Of a stretch of 64,000 nucleotides of DNA, positions 23,519 to 36,854 are shown one piece after another. A program made the translations under genes and the position numbers. This DNA is from Datisca glomerata (Eukaryota > Streptophyta > Magnoliopsida > Cucurbitales > Datiscaceae). Location of the stretch: assembly GCA_003255025.1 (NCBI GenBank), contig QANY01013423.1, positions 591,828 to 655,827 of the forward strand, read 5' to 3'. The stretch's first letter is position 1. Every line of letters begins with the position of its first letter. The notes below the pieces were generated by a model that had not been told where the DNA came from, ran no database searches, and worked only from the letters and a program-made list of their open reading frames with translations.

Positions 23519-25114
23519 CTTCAAACCTCTCCTTTAAACTTAATTCCTACAAGAACATAACAAGCTTCGATCACAAAAGTGTCTTCTCGTAGCTGGATAT
23601 TTATAACACAGAACGTCTCAAAGCAAGAGCCATAATTTTGATAGATCTTTACGAGGATAACATAATTTCGCTCAACCTATGAAAACTCATTACCGATTCA
23701 AAAGATATGTGAAAACTCTCGTTTTCTTTTTCTTTTTTCTAAATTTCGAAGTTAGGAAATCACATAAGATGCTAATTAAGGTAAACACATAAACAATGTA
23801 CTGCGCTTTAGTTTCCATGTAGAGGAAAAATTAGCAGAAAATAAATTTTCGAAAGAAAGGTTGTAATTACAGCGACTTCGCGACTAATACTACGACCAGA
23901 GAAACCACATTGTACCGCATTTCTTCCATGCGAGTTCACAAATTTTCCTGAAATCATTACAGGCAACAGCTACTAATATATGAACCTCAATTTCCCAATC
24001 CTTCTACAATTTCCTTCTCCTTCCTCATTTCTCTAAAACCAAAACAAAAAGTTAAGCTACGGAACAGCAAATTACCTCCGCAAATGCGAGATCCAGATAC
24101 CTACAGCAACTAGATTGAAAATTCCTAAGAAAAAAACAATAGAACAGCTTCAATTCTAGAACCAATTACGGCAAAGTCCTAGATCTGATCGAGATCGCCG
24201 TGCATACCAACCCGGCTCCAAACACTTACAATTTCATGAAGAAAAAATCCCTACGACGAATTTCACAGAATTCGTAAAGTATTCAGGGAGATCGTGAAGA
24301 CGAGAGAAAAATGGATGAGAGGTTAGATCTAAAATGGAAAGATCTGGAGCTGGCGCGTAAAGGAGACCCGAGACCGAGTTAAGTAACTGTGGCTTCGTAG
24401 ATAGCTGGATATGAATTCTGGCTGAATAGTGAGTACCGCTTCAACTCCCACCCGATATGAAGAAATGTATGAATGATTTCCGGTATTTGCAAAAGGGCCC
24501 TCGTAGCTACTTCACTTTCGCATTAGCCCAATTCATTTTTCCTATTTTTTTGGAGCATGGTACCATTATTAAGTAACAACCACATGCAGCTTGAGACTAT
24601 TCTAATTAAATGAATAATGTTATATAATATTGTTGTAAGTTGACACTGTATTTTGTTTCACTTTAGATATAATAAATGACTGTATAATGAAATAAAATAA
24701 ATGAACTCTGAATTGTAAAGCGTATTTATAATTTTCAAACATGTATTATTACATCATAACGTGTTATGCTCCTTCAAAAAATTAGATTATAATAAATCTA
24801 TTATGGCAGATCATTTTCTTGTCACTGCTTGTCTTGAATGTCAGAGCAACCGAAGAAGAGAATTGCATACCTTATCTAAAGCTTTCATTAGGTACTGATT
24901 ATTGGTTCTTAAAGGTGAGCCAATAAACAAAAGCCATATAGATTATCAAACTTATTTGTGTAGTATATACATGGCTGTGAAAAAAAAGGCTTCGGTTAAC
25001 TGCTAGAGTAAGTTACATAACCATGCACCATAACATTATAGACTTTACAACACGTCAACACTTACCAGAGCTGAAAAAAGAAAAACATATTTACTGTACA
25101 GTACATGAACAAAA
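23519..25114. other. Syntaxin 5' region and spacer to the SPOC gene
   Basis: The part up to about 24420 is probably the 5' UTR, a possible leader intron and the promoter of the minus-strand syntaxin gene. The rest is an AT-rich spacer and the 3' UTR of the minus-strand gene ending at 25115. No coding frame is seen. Confidence 0.4.
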
Positions 25115-28100
25115 TCAAATGCCTCTATTTCTTGGAGCATTAGGTCGCCAACTCATTCCCGGCGACCCATTAAACTGCCTTCTGTTAGTTTGATACCCTA
25201 AATCACCATTCTGTTGTTCATTCCTATGGATGGGACGACCCAACCGGGTCCTCTGCTGCCATGGAGAACCACTACTCTGGGTACCTTGACGCACACTTAA
25301 CGGTGCAACTGGCAGTTGAGGCGGTAGCTGTGGTGCTACTCTCACATGCTGTTGTTGGATGTTGTGGAATGACTGTGTGGTTCGGACTTGGTGGTGAAGG
25401 GCTTGTGGCTCCCACTCCGGGATGTCATCGTCGTCGTCATTCCATGGACTACCTGCAACACCCGTACCTCTTTTATCCTGCCACGTCCCGGAAGACTGGT
25501 TTGATTGGCTTTGTCCATATTTAAATATTAGTTCCCTTATTTGGTCTACTTGACGAGGTGGGGCCAGAGATTGTGGTATTTCTGACCTCCGAAAGGAAGT
25601 CTGGCCGGTAAATTGTGTCACTGCAGGGGGAGTTGTATCACCGGGGAAATTGAACTCTGGAAGGTCATCTTCGTCATGGGCAGCACCGGGGCCAAACCCA
25701 GGAGGAACATCGTCGTTATCCTCGCCATCACAACCACTGTCGTCGCCAAGTCCGGGCGTTTTCATGTTGACAGATGGTAAATTCTGAGTTTGAGTCTGCT
25801 TGGGAGTAGAAGTTGCATTTACAATTGGATCGTTTGGTCTGATAGGAGTGAGGAGGTGTCTTTTAGAAGAAGTACGTTTGTGGTGTGAGGATGAGTTAGG
25901 TGATAATGATGTCTTACAAGTTAAATGAGGTTTTCTCCGAACCACAACACCAATTAGGCCATTTTCAACAGCATTAAGGGCCTCAATTTGCTCTCCTGAC
26001 ACAATCTTTTTTACCATTTCGAGTGTTTTCCTATTCAGTGGGCAAAAGTAAATTTCCACCCCGGAAGTTACCTCCGCAAAACCCACTCTCTCATCCAACA
26101 CATATGAATCGGTAATCTGCAAAAGAGTGAAAATTTCACGTTTAAACCATCTTAGTGGGGATTATTAAAGCATCAAAGTCATAATTTTATCGTTGGTACC
26201 TCATGAAGGCTTGCTTTTTGAGTCTCAGTACGTCCCTCCTTCAAATCAAAATGCAGAACCTGCAGGAAACGTAAATCTATTAGCTTACATGAATTGGAAG
26301 AACTATACTTTTCGGTACGTAGTTTTCGTTCATTTTGTGATGTAAAAGATTTCTGCCGTTGAAAGCGAATATCTGCTTGAGAGAAGCTGCTCCAGTTTCG
26401 CATGCTTTAGTAAATGGGTTTTCTAATTCCACTCTTTAAGTCAATATATTTTATATACATATTTATGAGTATATTTCGTTACAATCTTTTCAAGAGTCCT
26501 GGTAATCTGTTTTAGTAGTGTAATTCCGTCAATAGTTGAATTGGACAAATCCTTAACGCTGAGAAAAAATATCGCCAATTTACTATATAACATACTTTAA
26601 AATGATCAAGCAGTTATTCAGCCTCGTTTATCCATATGATAAAATGATCAACTCTGTCTCTAACAATGATGAAGCATACATCTCTAGTTCAAATCTTAGT
26701 TAAGCAGTTCCATATGCACCCCCGCAATGGTTTTCGTTGGGATTCAACAAAATGTTCAAATAATTGTTATTTATGTTATTAACCAAAAAGAAAAACAAGT
26801 TTCCATTTTTGCTTGGCCGAAAATTGGTGCTATTTTTAACCAGAATGGAAGGTGTAAAAGTTATACGATAAATTGTAAAAGAATCCCCTGGAACATCGCG
26901 TAAACAAGCTTCTTTCCTTCCTTCATTGCTTCCGGAGGGAATGAAAATGGTGGAGTACAAAGGTATTATTTTACAACGAAAAGAAACTGGAGATACCATG
27001 AAAGCACGACTTCGGGATAGAGGAAGCCCTTGGACAAACTTCTCAAATGCGTCAAGTCTGACTCTTCCTTTAATCTCAATACTGCTAGGCCACTCTTTCG
27101 CTACTGTCTTCTCGCCACTGCAACATATAAAACCACATCAGAGACAAAGCCACAAGGCCCACAAAACATTTTTATCCGTCCAATTCTAAGAACCATCAGA
27201 AAATATATCCACAACTTAGCAAACACTGGAAAAAATTTAAGTAAAAATAACAAAAACAAGTGATGAAAGTCAGATCAGCTTAACTGTGCATCACGAGATT
27301 CCCTAGAATTAGTTTTTTTTCCGTTTTGATTCAGATCCCAAGGCATAAAATACAGTGATGAAAGATCAAAGCAAGTTTTTAATATTCCGGAGACGGTCTG
27401 AAATCAGATCGTTTATAAATGTACATCAGAAAGATATTATCAACGCAAAACACAAACCTTATGAAGATGCCTACAACAGGGATCGAGGTAGAAATATTGA
27501 ACTGCAGTGAGCCTCCCCAGAAACGATGAATCCTGGACATGCTTACTGGCAATACTGTAACTGATTTTACATGAGCGTCTTTGTTTTTTACATCAGCACG
27601 TTTGGCACTGGATCTTAAACCACTATCATCATCATTAGACTTCTTCGTGTCTACATGGCTACTATTGGATCTCACGTTAACATCACTGTTAGCTGAATTC
27701 AAATCAGTGTCTGACTTTGGACTACTTTCATCAGATTTTTCATTTTTCAGTTGAGTTTTATGCGGATTATCTATTGGAGTTAGACCAGAAGACTTTGGCT
27801 CCAATCCACCAGCTCCAGCCTCATGGTAATCTAAGAAAGCTGTTGACTTCCCAACATCTACTGGTAAACTCTCAAATGAGGGCTCGGACTGAAGAGATTG
27901 TATGAATTCATCGAGGGAGATGATTGGAGGAAGAAATTCAGTATCCTTCAATGAATCATCCACCATCAACCTTTGCAACGAATCAGTTCCCTCATGTGAT
28001 TGAATTCTGAGTGAGGAAGAAACCCCCTTGTCTTTCAGATCATTTCTAATGTCAGTAATAATTGACTCGTCTTCAATCCCATCAGCTTTACCAGGAGAGG

Positions 28101-29526
28101 ATCCTTCCATCTCCTTATTACTTGCTTGACTCTCAGAAAGTGAGCCTGCCTCCATCGAAACCGCCACAGAAACATTGTCACTGTTATCAACTTCAACTTG
28201 ATATTCACCTTTGTGTGTTTTTTTCACCAACCGCCTGATATCAATTTCTTCTTCCGGCAAAACTACCATTTGAGCAAGCTCTTCCGCTTTTGCCACCCGC
28301 CACTGAGAGAGCTCTTTCGAAGCAAGTTCCTCGACAGTCATAGAACACAATCGTTCTGGGGTTATTTCCCCTGACATAACCCTCTCTCTGAGTTCAGGAT
28401 TATTACGATCTTTTAGGTTGAACAAAAGAGACCTCCCCTTCTCCTTGTATTTCTTATTCACGCCCCCAAATAAGCTGAAAAGTTCTGCTTCAATTTTAAA
28501 CGCTACATCTTCAGAAGAATGGACTTCCTTTACTCTGCTGCCTACATCCACTACCTCCGGATCCCAAATCGCTTTTTCAGTAGATTGAATTTCCTTCTTC
28601 TCAACCATCTCCATTTCAGAGTCCAGTACCCAGGAGAGCCCATTACACTGCAAAAGATCATCTTTTGCAAAGAAGTTGTCATCAAAAGAAATATCTTCGA
28701 ACTGCAGCCCATCATATGTAAATGTCTCGCAAGGGTTTTCACGTGGAATAATTTTCTGTGGCACATTTTCACCCCTAGATTGAGAAGACTCCTCAGCTTC
28801 CCTAGCCATGTCAGATATCTGACCAAAACCATCAGCAGATTCGGTACCAATACGAGATGACTCAAAATTATTCTGCTTCATCCCTAGAGTTGTTTCAGCC
28901 TCATTCTGATGATTTTTATCATCAGTTAAAGATTTACCTTGTTGCTGAGAAACCAAGGCCAGAGCCGCAATTAATGATTCCCTCATCTTTGACCTTACTG
29001 ATTCACATGCGTTGTTTTGCATCTTGGGAGAGGGAGCTGTCAAAGACCCCTGATTTTTGGGAGTTGATCGTTGTGACTGCTGTGACTGAAGCAAGACTGA
29101 AGCAGGAGAGGAGGATTGCAATTCGGCAGCCATCTTGCTAGGTGTAGATAACTGTTGCAACCATGGTCTGTGCTCCATTTGAGCAGTATGCTTACTGTGT
29201 TTTGACACAGAAGGCATGATCTCCACCGATGCCTTCCTCTTGGCTGCTGGTACTAGCTGTTTGGATCCCACATTACTCGGCATACCTTTCATCTCTCCAT
29301 GTCGAATGCTAGGCATAAGAAATTGTTGTGACCAGAAATCAGTTTCCTGCTCTTCAACAGGTTCCAACTGCATATGGGACATATATAAACTTTGCGGATC
29401 AAGATCACTGGAAATTGGTTGCATCAGCTCCATTGGCGTAATGGAGGTTGAATACTGCTGCACTGAAAGATTGCTAGATTCGGATGACATCAGTTCCATT
29501 GGAAATTCTGGCACTGATGAGTCCAT
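25115..29526 (-). CDS. TFIIS-central plus SPOC domain protein
   Basis: Four exons join in phase on the minus strand: 29526-27458, 27117-26997, 26259-26200 and 26116-25115, giving 1083 residues. The first exon encodes a long polar N-terminus and then a TFIIS central domain (about residues 315-430) with FKIEAELFSLFGG, KYKEKGRSLLFNLKDRNNP and GEITPERLCSMT. The SPOC domain starts with RFWGGSLQFNIS (about 669) and spans all four exons, through EIKGRVRLDAFEKF, VLHFDLKEG and SYVLDERVGFAEV to about 805. The C-terminus is acidic with a VPPGFGPG motif and a Q/R/G-rich end. Arabidopsis relatives (the At5g11430 and At2g25640 type) are nuclear proteins thought to act in transcription; Bye1/PHF3-like proteins with this domain pair bind RNA polymerase II. 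No PHD finger is seen here. Confidence 0.92.
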
Positions 29527-29667
29527 TTTATTAAAGTTCAGCTCTGAATCTCTTATTGACCAATGTAAATCTATAACATCGGAAACTATCGTGCAAGAGT
29601 TTCAGATGAGCCAGACCAGCACCACTACTAGTGCATCGAAAGTGTTCAATGAACATCCAAACAGCAT

Positions 29668-29709
29668 TCATAAGCTACATTCGTCAACTTCAGAAAGAGA
29701 ATCTACCAT
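29668..29709 (-). other. Upstream ORF in the SPOC gene leader
   Basis: Directly after a splice acceptor (TATATGCAG, minus strand) the leader exon begins with ATG and encodes 13 codons (MVDSLSEVDECSL, then stop). It lies 141 nt before the main start codon and is out of phase with no overlap. It could lower translation of the main frame. Confidence 0.5.
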
Positions 29710-30561
29710 CTGCATATAGGAAACTTATTTATTTGAAAAAGATTAGGCAGTGAGAAATGACTGAAAAAAAAACTGAACTGCTGCAAGCAGAGTTGATTTT
29801 ATCACGTTTTATTTATAAAATGAGTTAGCAAAGTCCCGAGAAAACAAAACAAAACAAAAGATAATCAATAAGCTTTGACAAAATCTATGAAAGTAAATAA
29901 ATAACTAATTCCAGAATAATCTTTTACAATATTGGCTTCATACGACTAGCTAAATATATGAGTGAGAATTATATTTCTTCTTAACGCACTTTCATAATTC
30001 TCAACTGTCAGCATAAACGGAGTTCAAACCATGAAAAGGTTATTCATCTGATAAAATCTATGAAAGTAAAGTAAACAAAACTCATTTCCAATGAAAGTTT
30101 CATTTAATTTCATAGATCCACATAAAGATCACCAAATTCATTATAATCCATATATTTAGTAAAAAATAATCAACATCCATAAAAAAATTACCCCATTTCA
30201 TAAAGAAAATTCCCAAAATAAAACTCCAATTTCAATTAGAGTCACATCACAACAGCACCGGCTGAAAAAAAGCAAGAGAAAACCGACTCAAATAACGAAC
30301 TACAAAACTTTCAAAAACCAAAACAAAATAACAATAAATATAAAGATATCCCTATGCCTCATCCTCATCCACTACTTCCAGAAAACCATAATTTACAGTC
30401 ATCCCACCAATTACACAAACCAACATCTGAACATATCGCCAAACAAATCGCACTAAAAATGAAGACATCCTACGAAATTAAATAACCTTTCGCGAGTAAA
30501 AGCAGGAAAACCCAGAGAAAGGCGAAAGCACACAAGCATATCCATTGAATTCAATACAAAC
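29710..30561 (-). other. Putative 5' UTR intron of the SPOC gene
   Basis: Minus strand: donor CTCGAG|GTTTGTATTG at 30562/30561 and acceptor TATATGCAG at 29710. AT-rich, no coding frame. The leader exon and start site probably lie at 30562-30690. Confidence 0.5.
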
Positions 30562-30691
30562 CTCGAGTCTTGCTGCAATAAACACTAAACAGGATCGAGC
30601 AAGCACAAGTCCAGAGGAGCTGAGCCAAGGTGAGAAGAAAGATAATAATAAAGATAGGATTTAGTGGTTGTCGAAAATTTCGTTTACGATA

Positions 30692-31750
30692 TAGCAAACC
30701 CTAGCAACAGCATAGTGTCGCCACGTAAATGCCCCTGTAAGTGTCGAGCGGTGTGCTGAGAAAAACAAAAATTGCTTGACACGGCAAAATTAGGCGAAGA
30801 TCCTTATATGATGAGACCCAATTGCGAGTAAAATTATGTGACTCTCTCACTTTTACGCGTTGAACTTTTACACGTTGAACTATTGATGGTATGATGTGAT
30901 GAAACCCGTTCATCTAAGATGACTTATTTATTATTTATTAAGACGGACAATCACTGTATAACTGACTTATTTATTATTTATTACGACGGATAATCACTAT
31001 GTAGCTTCACCTCCTAATAAACTCTCCTTGTGAGAGATCTAGATTCTCTGCCCGTTCTTCCAAAATGCCAGATGAAGATGTTTTTATTGAAAGATCTTGA
31101 CAAACTTTGTTGTCTTTTCAACCATTCAATTATAAAGCTTTCTAATAAAATATTTAGAAATTGTGCCGAATCATGTGAACCAAAAAACGAAATTCAAACT
31201 CTAGTTTTTTTCTAACTGTTGACAGGTGCACCATTTTGTCATATTGGAGTTTGATTTAAAAATTAAAAAATTAAACTATATATTAACTATTAACTATAAT
31301 TTTTAATTCAACATTCAACGATAAACGATTGACCTACACTACACTAACAAAACGTGATCTTTTTCTTGAGAGAAAAAACTATGTTATTTTACACTAGATA
31401 GCATTTCACTAGATAGCATTTCAACAAAAAAATCATGTTAAGAACATGATCTAGTATTCTCACATTAAGATTAACATTTGTTATATATAGAGTCATATAA
31501 TATTTTTACTAGATTCAATCTAGCAGAGGACACTAAATTTAAGGAGAAAAAAAAGATAACTTAGTCATTTCTTTTCTAAAAGATGTCAAATTTCATTAAA
31601 AAGTAAAGTTGTTAACATTAATTATTATTTTTTGTTAGGTCTATCAAAAAAATTTTCTAAAATCATTTTAATCATGAACTGATATGGGTTGTCTAGAGAG
31701 AAAAAAAACACTAACCATCCAGATTAATTTAACATGTAATCATGAACGGA
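30692..31750. other. Intergenic, no gene seen
   Basis: AT-rich DNA. Near-identical phrases (ACTTATTTATTATTTATTA, 30920 and 30964) repeat 44 bp apart, and ATCATGAAC(T/G)GATATGGGT occurs at about 31672 and 31740. No RNA gene was recognised. Confidence 0.4.
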
Positions 31751-31759
31751 TATGGGTCC

Positions 31760-32388
31760 TCGTTTACTTACTGATCGTGTCAGATGACGATCCATCTTCC
31801 AGGTTTCACTGCCGTGGCAGCCTGGTGAGGTCCCTTATTTGATTGTGCTCAATCGCTGAGAGAGTTCTGATCATATCTAAATTGTCTGATGTACTGGTTG
31901 CTTTTTCTGTGGCAATCTAGGTTGCATCTCTTCGGTACTACTTTGCCGAGATTGCTTGGTGAGGTCTCTTATTTGATTGTTCTGAGATACTGATTTTTGA
32001 GATGTTCTTTATTTGGTCGTTCATTTTCTTTGTTATTAGGCTATTTAGTGTGGTTTGCCTGTGGTGCACCTTGATTTTTCCTGAGGATGATACTAGGCTT
32101 GATTGAGTAGGTTGATAGTTGTGTTGTTTATGCTTTTTCTGGTTTAGTGTAGCTTTATACTTTGGTTTGTTCTGTGCATCTCCTAGGTGTGGTTCATGTG
32201 TTGTACCATCATTCATGTATTGTTTATTTGCCACGCACGCTCTGCGTGTAGCATCATAGTATGTTTTTTCTACACATCTAACTCTGAGCTCAGCACTATA
32301 ATGTATGTTCTATACCTGGAGTGTGCCCCTTGTATCAGTATAATTTTTTTTGGTTAATATATTTTTACTTTTGACAAAAAAAAATTCC
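31760..32388 (+). mobile_element. Probable LINE 3' end with A-tail
   Basis: A T/G-rich non-coding stretch ends with GGTTAATATATTTTTACTTT, a short gap and an A9 tail at about 32378-32386. This is the usual look of a plant L1 3' UTR (poly-pyrimidine, GGTTAATA and an A-tail). No endonuclease or RT sequence is present, so it would be a 5'-truncated copy. No convincing target duplication was found. Confidence 0.5.
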
Positions 32389-33222
32389 ACGTGTAAGGGA
32401 AATAATTTTTTTCCACAGGTAAGGGAAAGAATTGAATACTTACTCGTACCACTTTGTAACTACGGTAAACCTAATTATGTATGATATATATATTTTTTAT
32501 CGGTAAAACCTAATTATGTATAATATTCATTAAACTAAAAAATGACAATTTGTACTCGTGAAATTTACAATATGGGAAAGAAGTAAAATATCTATTTTGA
32601 AAGTTTAGGGAGTAAAATTAATCATTTTAAAGTTTATAGTATAAATTGCTAAATGGATAAGCTTTGAATTTAACCCGAAAATCTATTGATAAACCCACAA
32701 AGCAGGATAAGACTGCACCTAAGAGATCTATACTAAACTGACAAAGAAGAGATGAGCAAAGTTAAAAATACATGTTAGATATATAGGGAAGTTGGGAAAG
32801 TGGAAGAATGAAACCGGTCAATGGCAGAAATGGACGCTTCAAATGGATTTGTTGTATGTTTTTCAGGTAGTCCAAAGCATACAAAAATATAACAATGGTT
32901 GCTTAAAATAAAACCCAAACATCCACTCCCAAATAACTGTGAATCCAGACCAACCCATCCATTCCCAGATAACTGTGAGCCGTTCTCACTGAAATCAATT
33001 AGAATTTTAGAGCCTACAGAAAGATATTATAGATTACATCTTTGAACTGACATTGATTTCACAAAGTTTGAAAAGGGTGTGACACCAAAGTCAGAAAGGA
33101 AGATGATCTAACAATCAAAAGACCGACAGACTTGCAGAATGCAATGCACATGGTTCTAATTACCTCTACCTCTAACATTTGGCAATTGTGGGAGCCATCG
33201 TGCCTTTAGGAGGTTTTTTTTC

Positions 33223-33251
33223 GGGGGGGGGGGGGGGGGGGGTTAAAACCN
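33223..33251. other. Poly-G run with ambiguous base
   Basis: Twenty G in a row, then TTAAAACC and an N at 33251. Like the poly-C run at 14035 this is probably an unresolved homopolymer or small assembly join. Confidence 0.8.
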
Positions 33252-33552
33252 GAGTTGAGGAGAAGAAGGGGAAATATTTATCAAGTGCAAATTTTGCAAC
33301 ATCTCCGTTCTTTATATTCTTTTCACATAATTACATTCTTTATACTCTATCATGCTGAAAATAGACCGTCTCCGTAAAATGCCACCATGAAAAGGTCGTC
33401 TCAGGCTCTAATGGTGCTTACTTGCCAAAACAATGTCACCAGAGGAAAAAAGCAAGACTGTTCCAAAACAATGAAACGGAAGAACTTCGGCAAATCACAC
33501 AAATGGAAAAACTCAGCTCTAGCCAAGCCCTTGCATGCCACATATATTGAGA

Positions 33553-36500
33553 TCAAAACAGGCTGCTTGTCAAGCTGCTCCCAACCCTACTTTCACCCTG
33601 TCGTTGATTTGTATTTGCCCCATTTACAGAGCCTACGACACTCTCACCAACCTCACTCTTGCAAAGAGGGCATAGAGCATTGATCTTCAACCACTTATCA
33701 ACACAGTCCTTGTGAAAAAAATGGGAGCATGGCAGCTCTCTCAATTCATCATTGTTTGCATATTTTGCCAGGCAGATGCAACAAACCTGCACAAAAATTT
33801 CACGGGTACAAAAACCATCAATGTTTTGACAAAAAACAATCAATGTTGGCATGCTTTCTCTACTGCTTGCAATAAAATGCAGATCATAATTAAGCAAAGA
33901 CTCAGATGAAAATTTGCAATATCAACATCACACTATTACCAGTGTGCTACAGATCCAAAATTTAAAACATGTTTGTATCCTGATTGGCTCATAAAAAAAA
34001 AGCTTCAACATAATCGGTACTTTTGTTACTGGAAATCAACAAAGAAAAACTGGATCCATAATTTTCGCAAACAGGCATCAAAAACAGATGCAAAACTACC
34101 AACCATAAAGGGAACATCATGGTTCAGCAATTCTTTTTTGCTTAGTTCATGGTTCAGCTTTACAGAAACATAGTACCCCGCTCAAGCTCACTTGATAGAA
34201 TGACAACAGAGATAGATAAACCAAATGTAATCAAAGCAGTAGATGAATTCTGCAATAAGGTATATGAACCCACAACCCTAGACTAATCTCCTATGCTGCA
34301 ATGAAGGGCACCATATAGCTCAATTGAGACTAGTCAGCATCACAGTAACTGGCTACTGCCAAATAATCAAATTAGTAAGCAGCAGAAGTCATCAATATAG
34401 GAAAGAGGGAGTGAGACTACAGAGCAGAACAATGATACTATAATCTTATTATAATCTATCTGCATGTAAGAAGAAAGTTGTGGAATACTTACAGCATCTT
34501 CTCCTGAAATCACACGCTCCTTATCAGTTCCAGTAGCCACAACCCCTCCTTCACCAGCTGAGTTACTTTCTCTATCATCTCCATTTCCAGTACTCTTCAT
34601 CTTGAACTTGTATGTCGGTAAAGCATCAATTGATTCAGCTGTGGCACCTCTAGTCTGTGACAGATCCTCTCTAAATCCGAGGATGGAAATTATACAGGGT
34701 AGACAACAGCAGATGGTTACGCATAGAATAAAGGGCATAGCATACCCAATACAGCTAAAGGTAAGAAACACTATACATAACCTGCAGAGAGATGACGGAA
34801 CAAGTGGGAAAATGTCAAAGAAGGAAGAGGTACACGGACATGCAAGACAAAGTCACAATGGAATACCTGTACAAGTTAGGAGCCTCAGAGGCTGATGAAT
34901 GCCCTCCAAAGATCCACACATTTCCAACAACAAACCAAACAGCAAAGAAGCAATCCAAACCCATCTTGAAGTATTCCACCAATACCTTAAGTCTGCACGG
35001 AAAAAGATAAGCATCAATTACACAGTCGTTTCTATTGCAGCTCCCAACTAGCCTTGCAATTCTTAAAAACCATGGCTGAATTTAAAAATAAAAATAAACC
35101 AAAAAGTATGTCTAGCAGAATAAAGAAAATGACAAAACAGCGGGGAGGCTTTGACAAACAAAGTTCGAAGATAATTGTAAGAATCACAATTGAGAACAAC
35201 ACAGGTCATCCAAAACTCACCTATCAAAAGCCTCTTATCTATGGAACGGCATACTACAAATTAAGGCTATGTTTCGATCTTGGAAATCAGAAGGAAAGGA
35301 AAATGAGAGGAAAAGTAAGTGGAATTAAAGGATAAATGGAAGGAAATTATTATATTCATTCATATAAATATTTTCGTCTACATATTCCGAAGTCTCCAAA
35401 CAATAGGAATGTAATCCTTCACATTTTTCATCCTTTCCCTACTAATCTCCAAGATCCAAATATGGCCTTAATTAATTATCTTTCTCTTCACAATATATAA
35501 AGATGATTTTTTTTATCGGTACAATATATAAAGATGATAATCAATCAAAAACAAAATGATGGTGATAATGATCATGAAAAAGAAAGGATAAAACATAATG
35601 GAGACAAATCAATCTTGTAGCAGAAGATGACAGAGGAAAAAAATAAATGCGAACATTAACAATCACTTTGGTCATACACCCAAATGTTTTTCTAATATTT
35701 TTAACTTACATAATAAAGAAATAAAAAGCTATACTAGGAAATAGAGCCTCAAATTCAACATGAACATTTGTAATCCGGCGGTGTATCAAATTATTATAGA
35801 AAAGAACCATCTCTAATGATTTCACATGAAGGCACCAACTCCCACAAATAAGTAAATTTGAAGCACCCAACAAAACTGGAGTTCACTTAACCTCATGGGC
35901 TAAAAGTTGGGGATCCAGAAGGTTTATAAATGTAGACTGCAATTATGATATCTCCTAGATTAACTTGAGAGCATAAAGCTGCAAAGAAGGTGAAGGGGGA
36001 ATTATCAGAAGCACAATCTTTGTACATCAGATCAACACTTTTTTTCCGTTACATGACTAAGTCGTTCAACGTATCTGTCCAATTACTAGAAAAGCCTTTG
36101 CACCAATATGAGACTGATCATACTTAGTATCAGGGAGACAAGCTTTTAGAAGATGCAATACTTTTACGAGGCCAAATGAAAAACCTCACCTTGCACTTAG
36201 TATTCCTGAACCTTGATTGCTTCTAGGCGATGGGTTGCTTCTAGGTGATGGGACAACAGTCTGGCGATCTTCCCCTTCTGAAGTCCTAGAAATGGAAAGT
36301 GCACCAGCACGAATCTGAGAAGAACTCTGACGCGATTGAGTTGAATCTTGTTCTGAAGTCTGGTTACGATGTCGGTAGCGCCAATAAAGAAGAGGGAGGG
36401 TGGCAACACATCCAGCTGCATATCCCACAATCCACTCAAACAATGGCGCATGTGGATGCTCATGCCTTGACAACGATAAAACAACAATAGCCGCAACAAT

Positions 36501-36854
36501 CTGACTCAACGTGAGTACTAGTTCAATAGATATCCATAACCTGGAATTTAATGGACTCCTACGACGACGTGCATCCCCTCTCCTTACGAACGAGGAATTT
36601 CTAGAATTTGATCCATTAGAAGAAACTAAAGGTTGGGAAGCGGCCGGTGCCATTCGTGTACTAGTTGAAGGCCTATCTTCAAGTTGTGACGCGTTTAAAC
36701 CAACGGAATGTCGACCATGAGGCGAGCCAGAAGATGAAGTGTCACCAGTATCTGTTATGTCAACAATGTGCTCGCTATTGTTAGGATCTTCATGCTGTTC
36801 CATTAAGAGAGGGTAAATGTCCGCTTCACTTTCTTCCAGTGGGTAAACATCCAT
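33553..36854 (-). CDS. Membrane RING-H2 E3 ubiquitin ligase (At1g12760/At4g11680 group)
   Basis: Four coding exons join in phase on the minus strand: 36854-36190, 34992-34867, 34781-34493 and 33786-33553, giving 437 residues. The N-terminal 100 residues are acidic and Ser-rich, followed by a basic GDARRRRSPLNSRLW run. Four or five hydrophobic segments follow at about 103-127, 139-158, 229-250, 270-285 and 290-305. The RING-H2 finger is complete: C362-x2-C365-x14-C380-x-H382-x2-H385-x2-C388-x10-C399-x2-C402. Proteins of this group transfer ubiquitin from E2 enzymes at a membrane; the substrate is unknown. The 1.2-kb intron 1 carries a small MITE. An untranslated leader with its own intron probably extends to about 38640. 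Confidence 0.93.
35265..35467. mobile_element. Harbinger-like MITE in intron 1 of the RING gene
   Basis: The 203-bp element has imperfect 27-bp terminal inverted repeats: GGCTATGTTTCGATCTTGGA at the left, and a right end whose reverse complement is GGCCATATTTGGATCTTGGA. TTAA flanks both ends. The GGC start, size and T/A target fit Tourist/PIF-Harbinger MITEs. Confidence 0.75.

Noticed and set aside
25261..25524. 87-codon plus-strand frame
   Set aside because: Antisense shadow of the last SPOC gene exon.
28519..29719. Open frames on the plus strand opposite the SPOC gene
   Set aside because: Shadows of the long coding exon on the minus strand; the real protein has clear TFIIS and SPOC motifs.
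34602..35010. Plus-strand frames opposite the RING gene
   Set aside because: Shadows of exons 2 and 3 on the minus strand; the spliced minus-strand product keeps phase.
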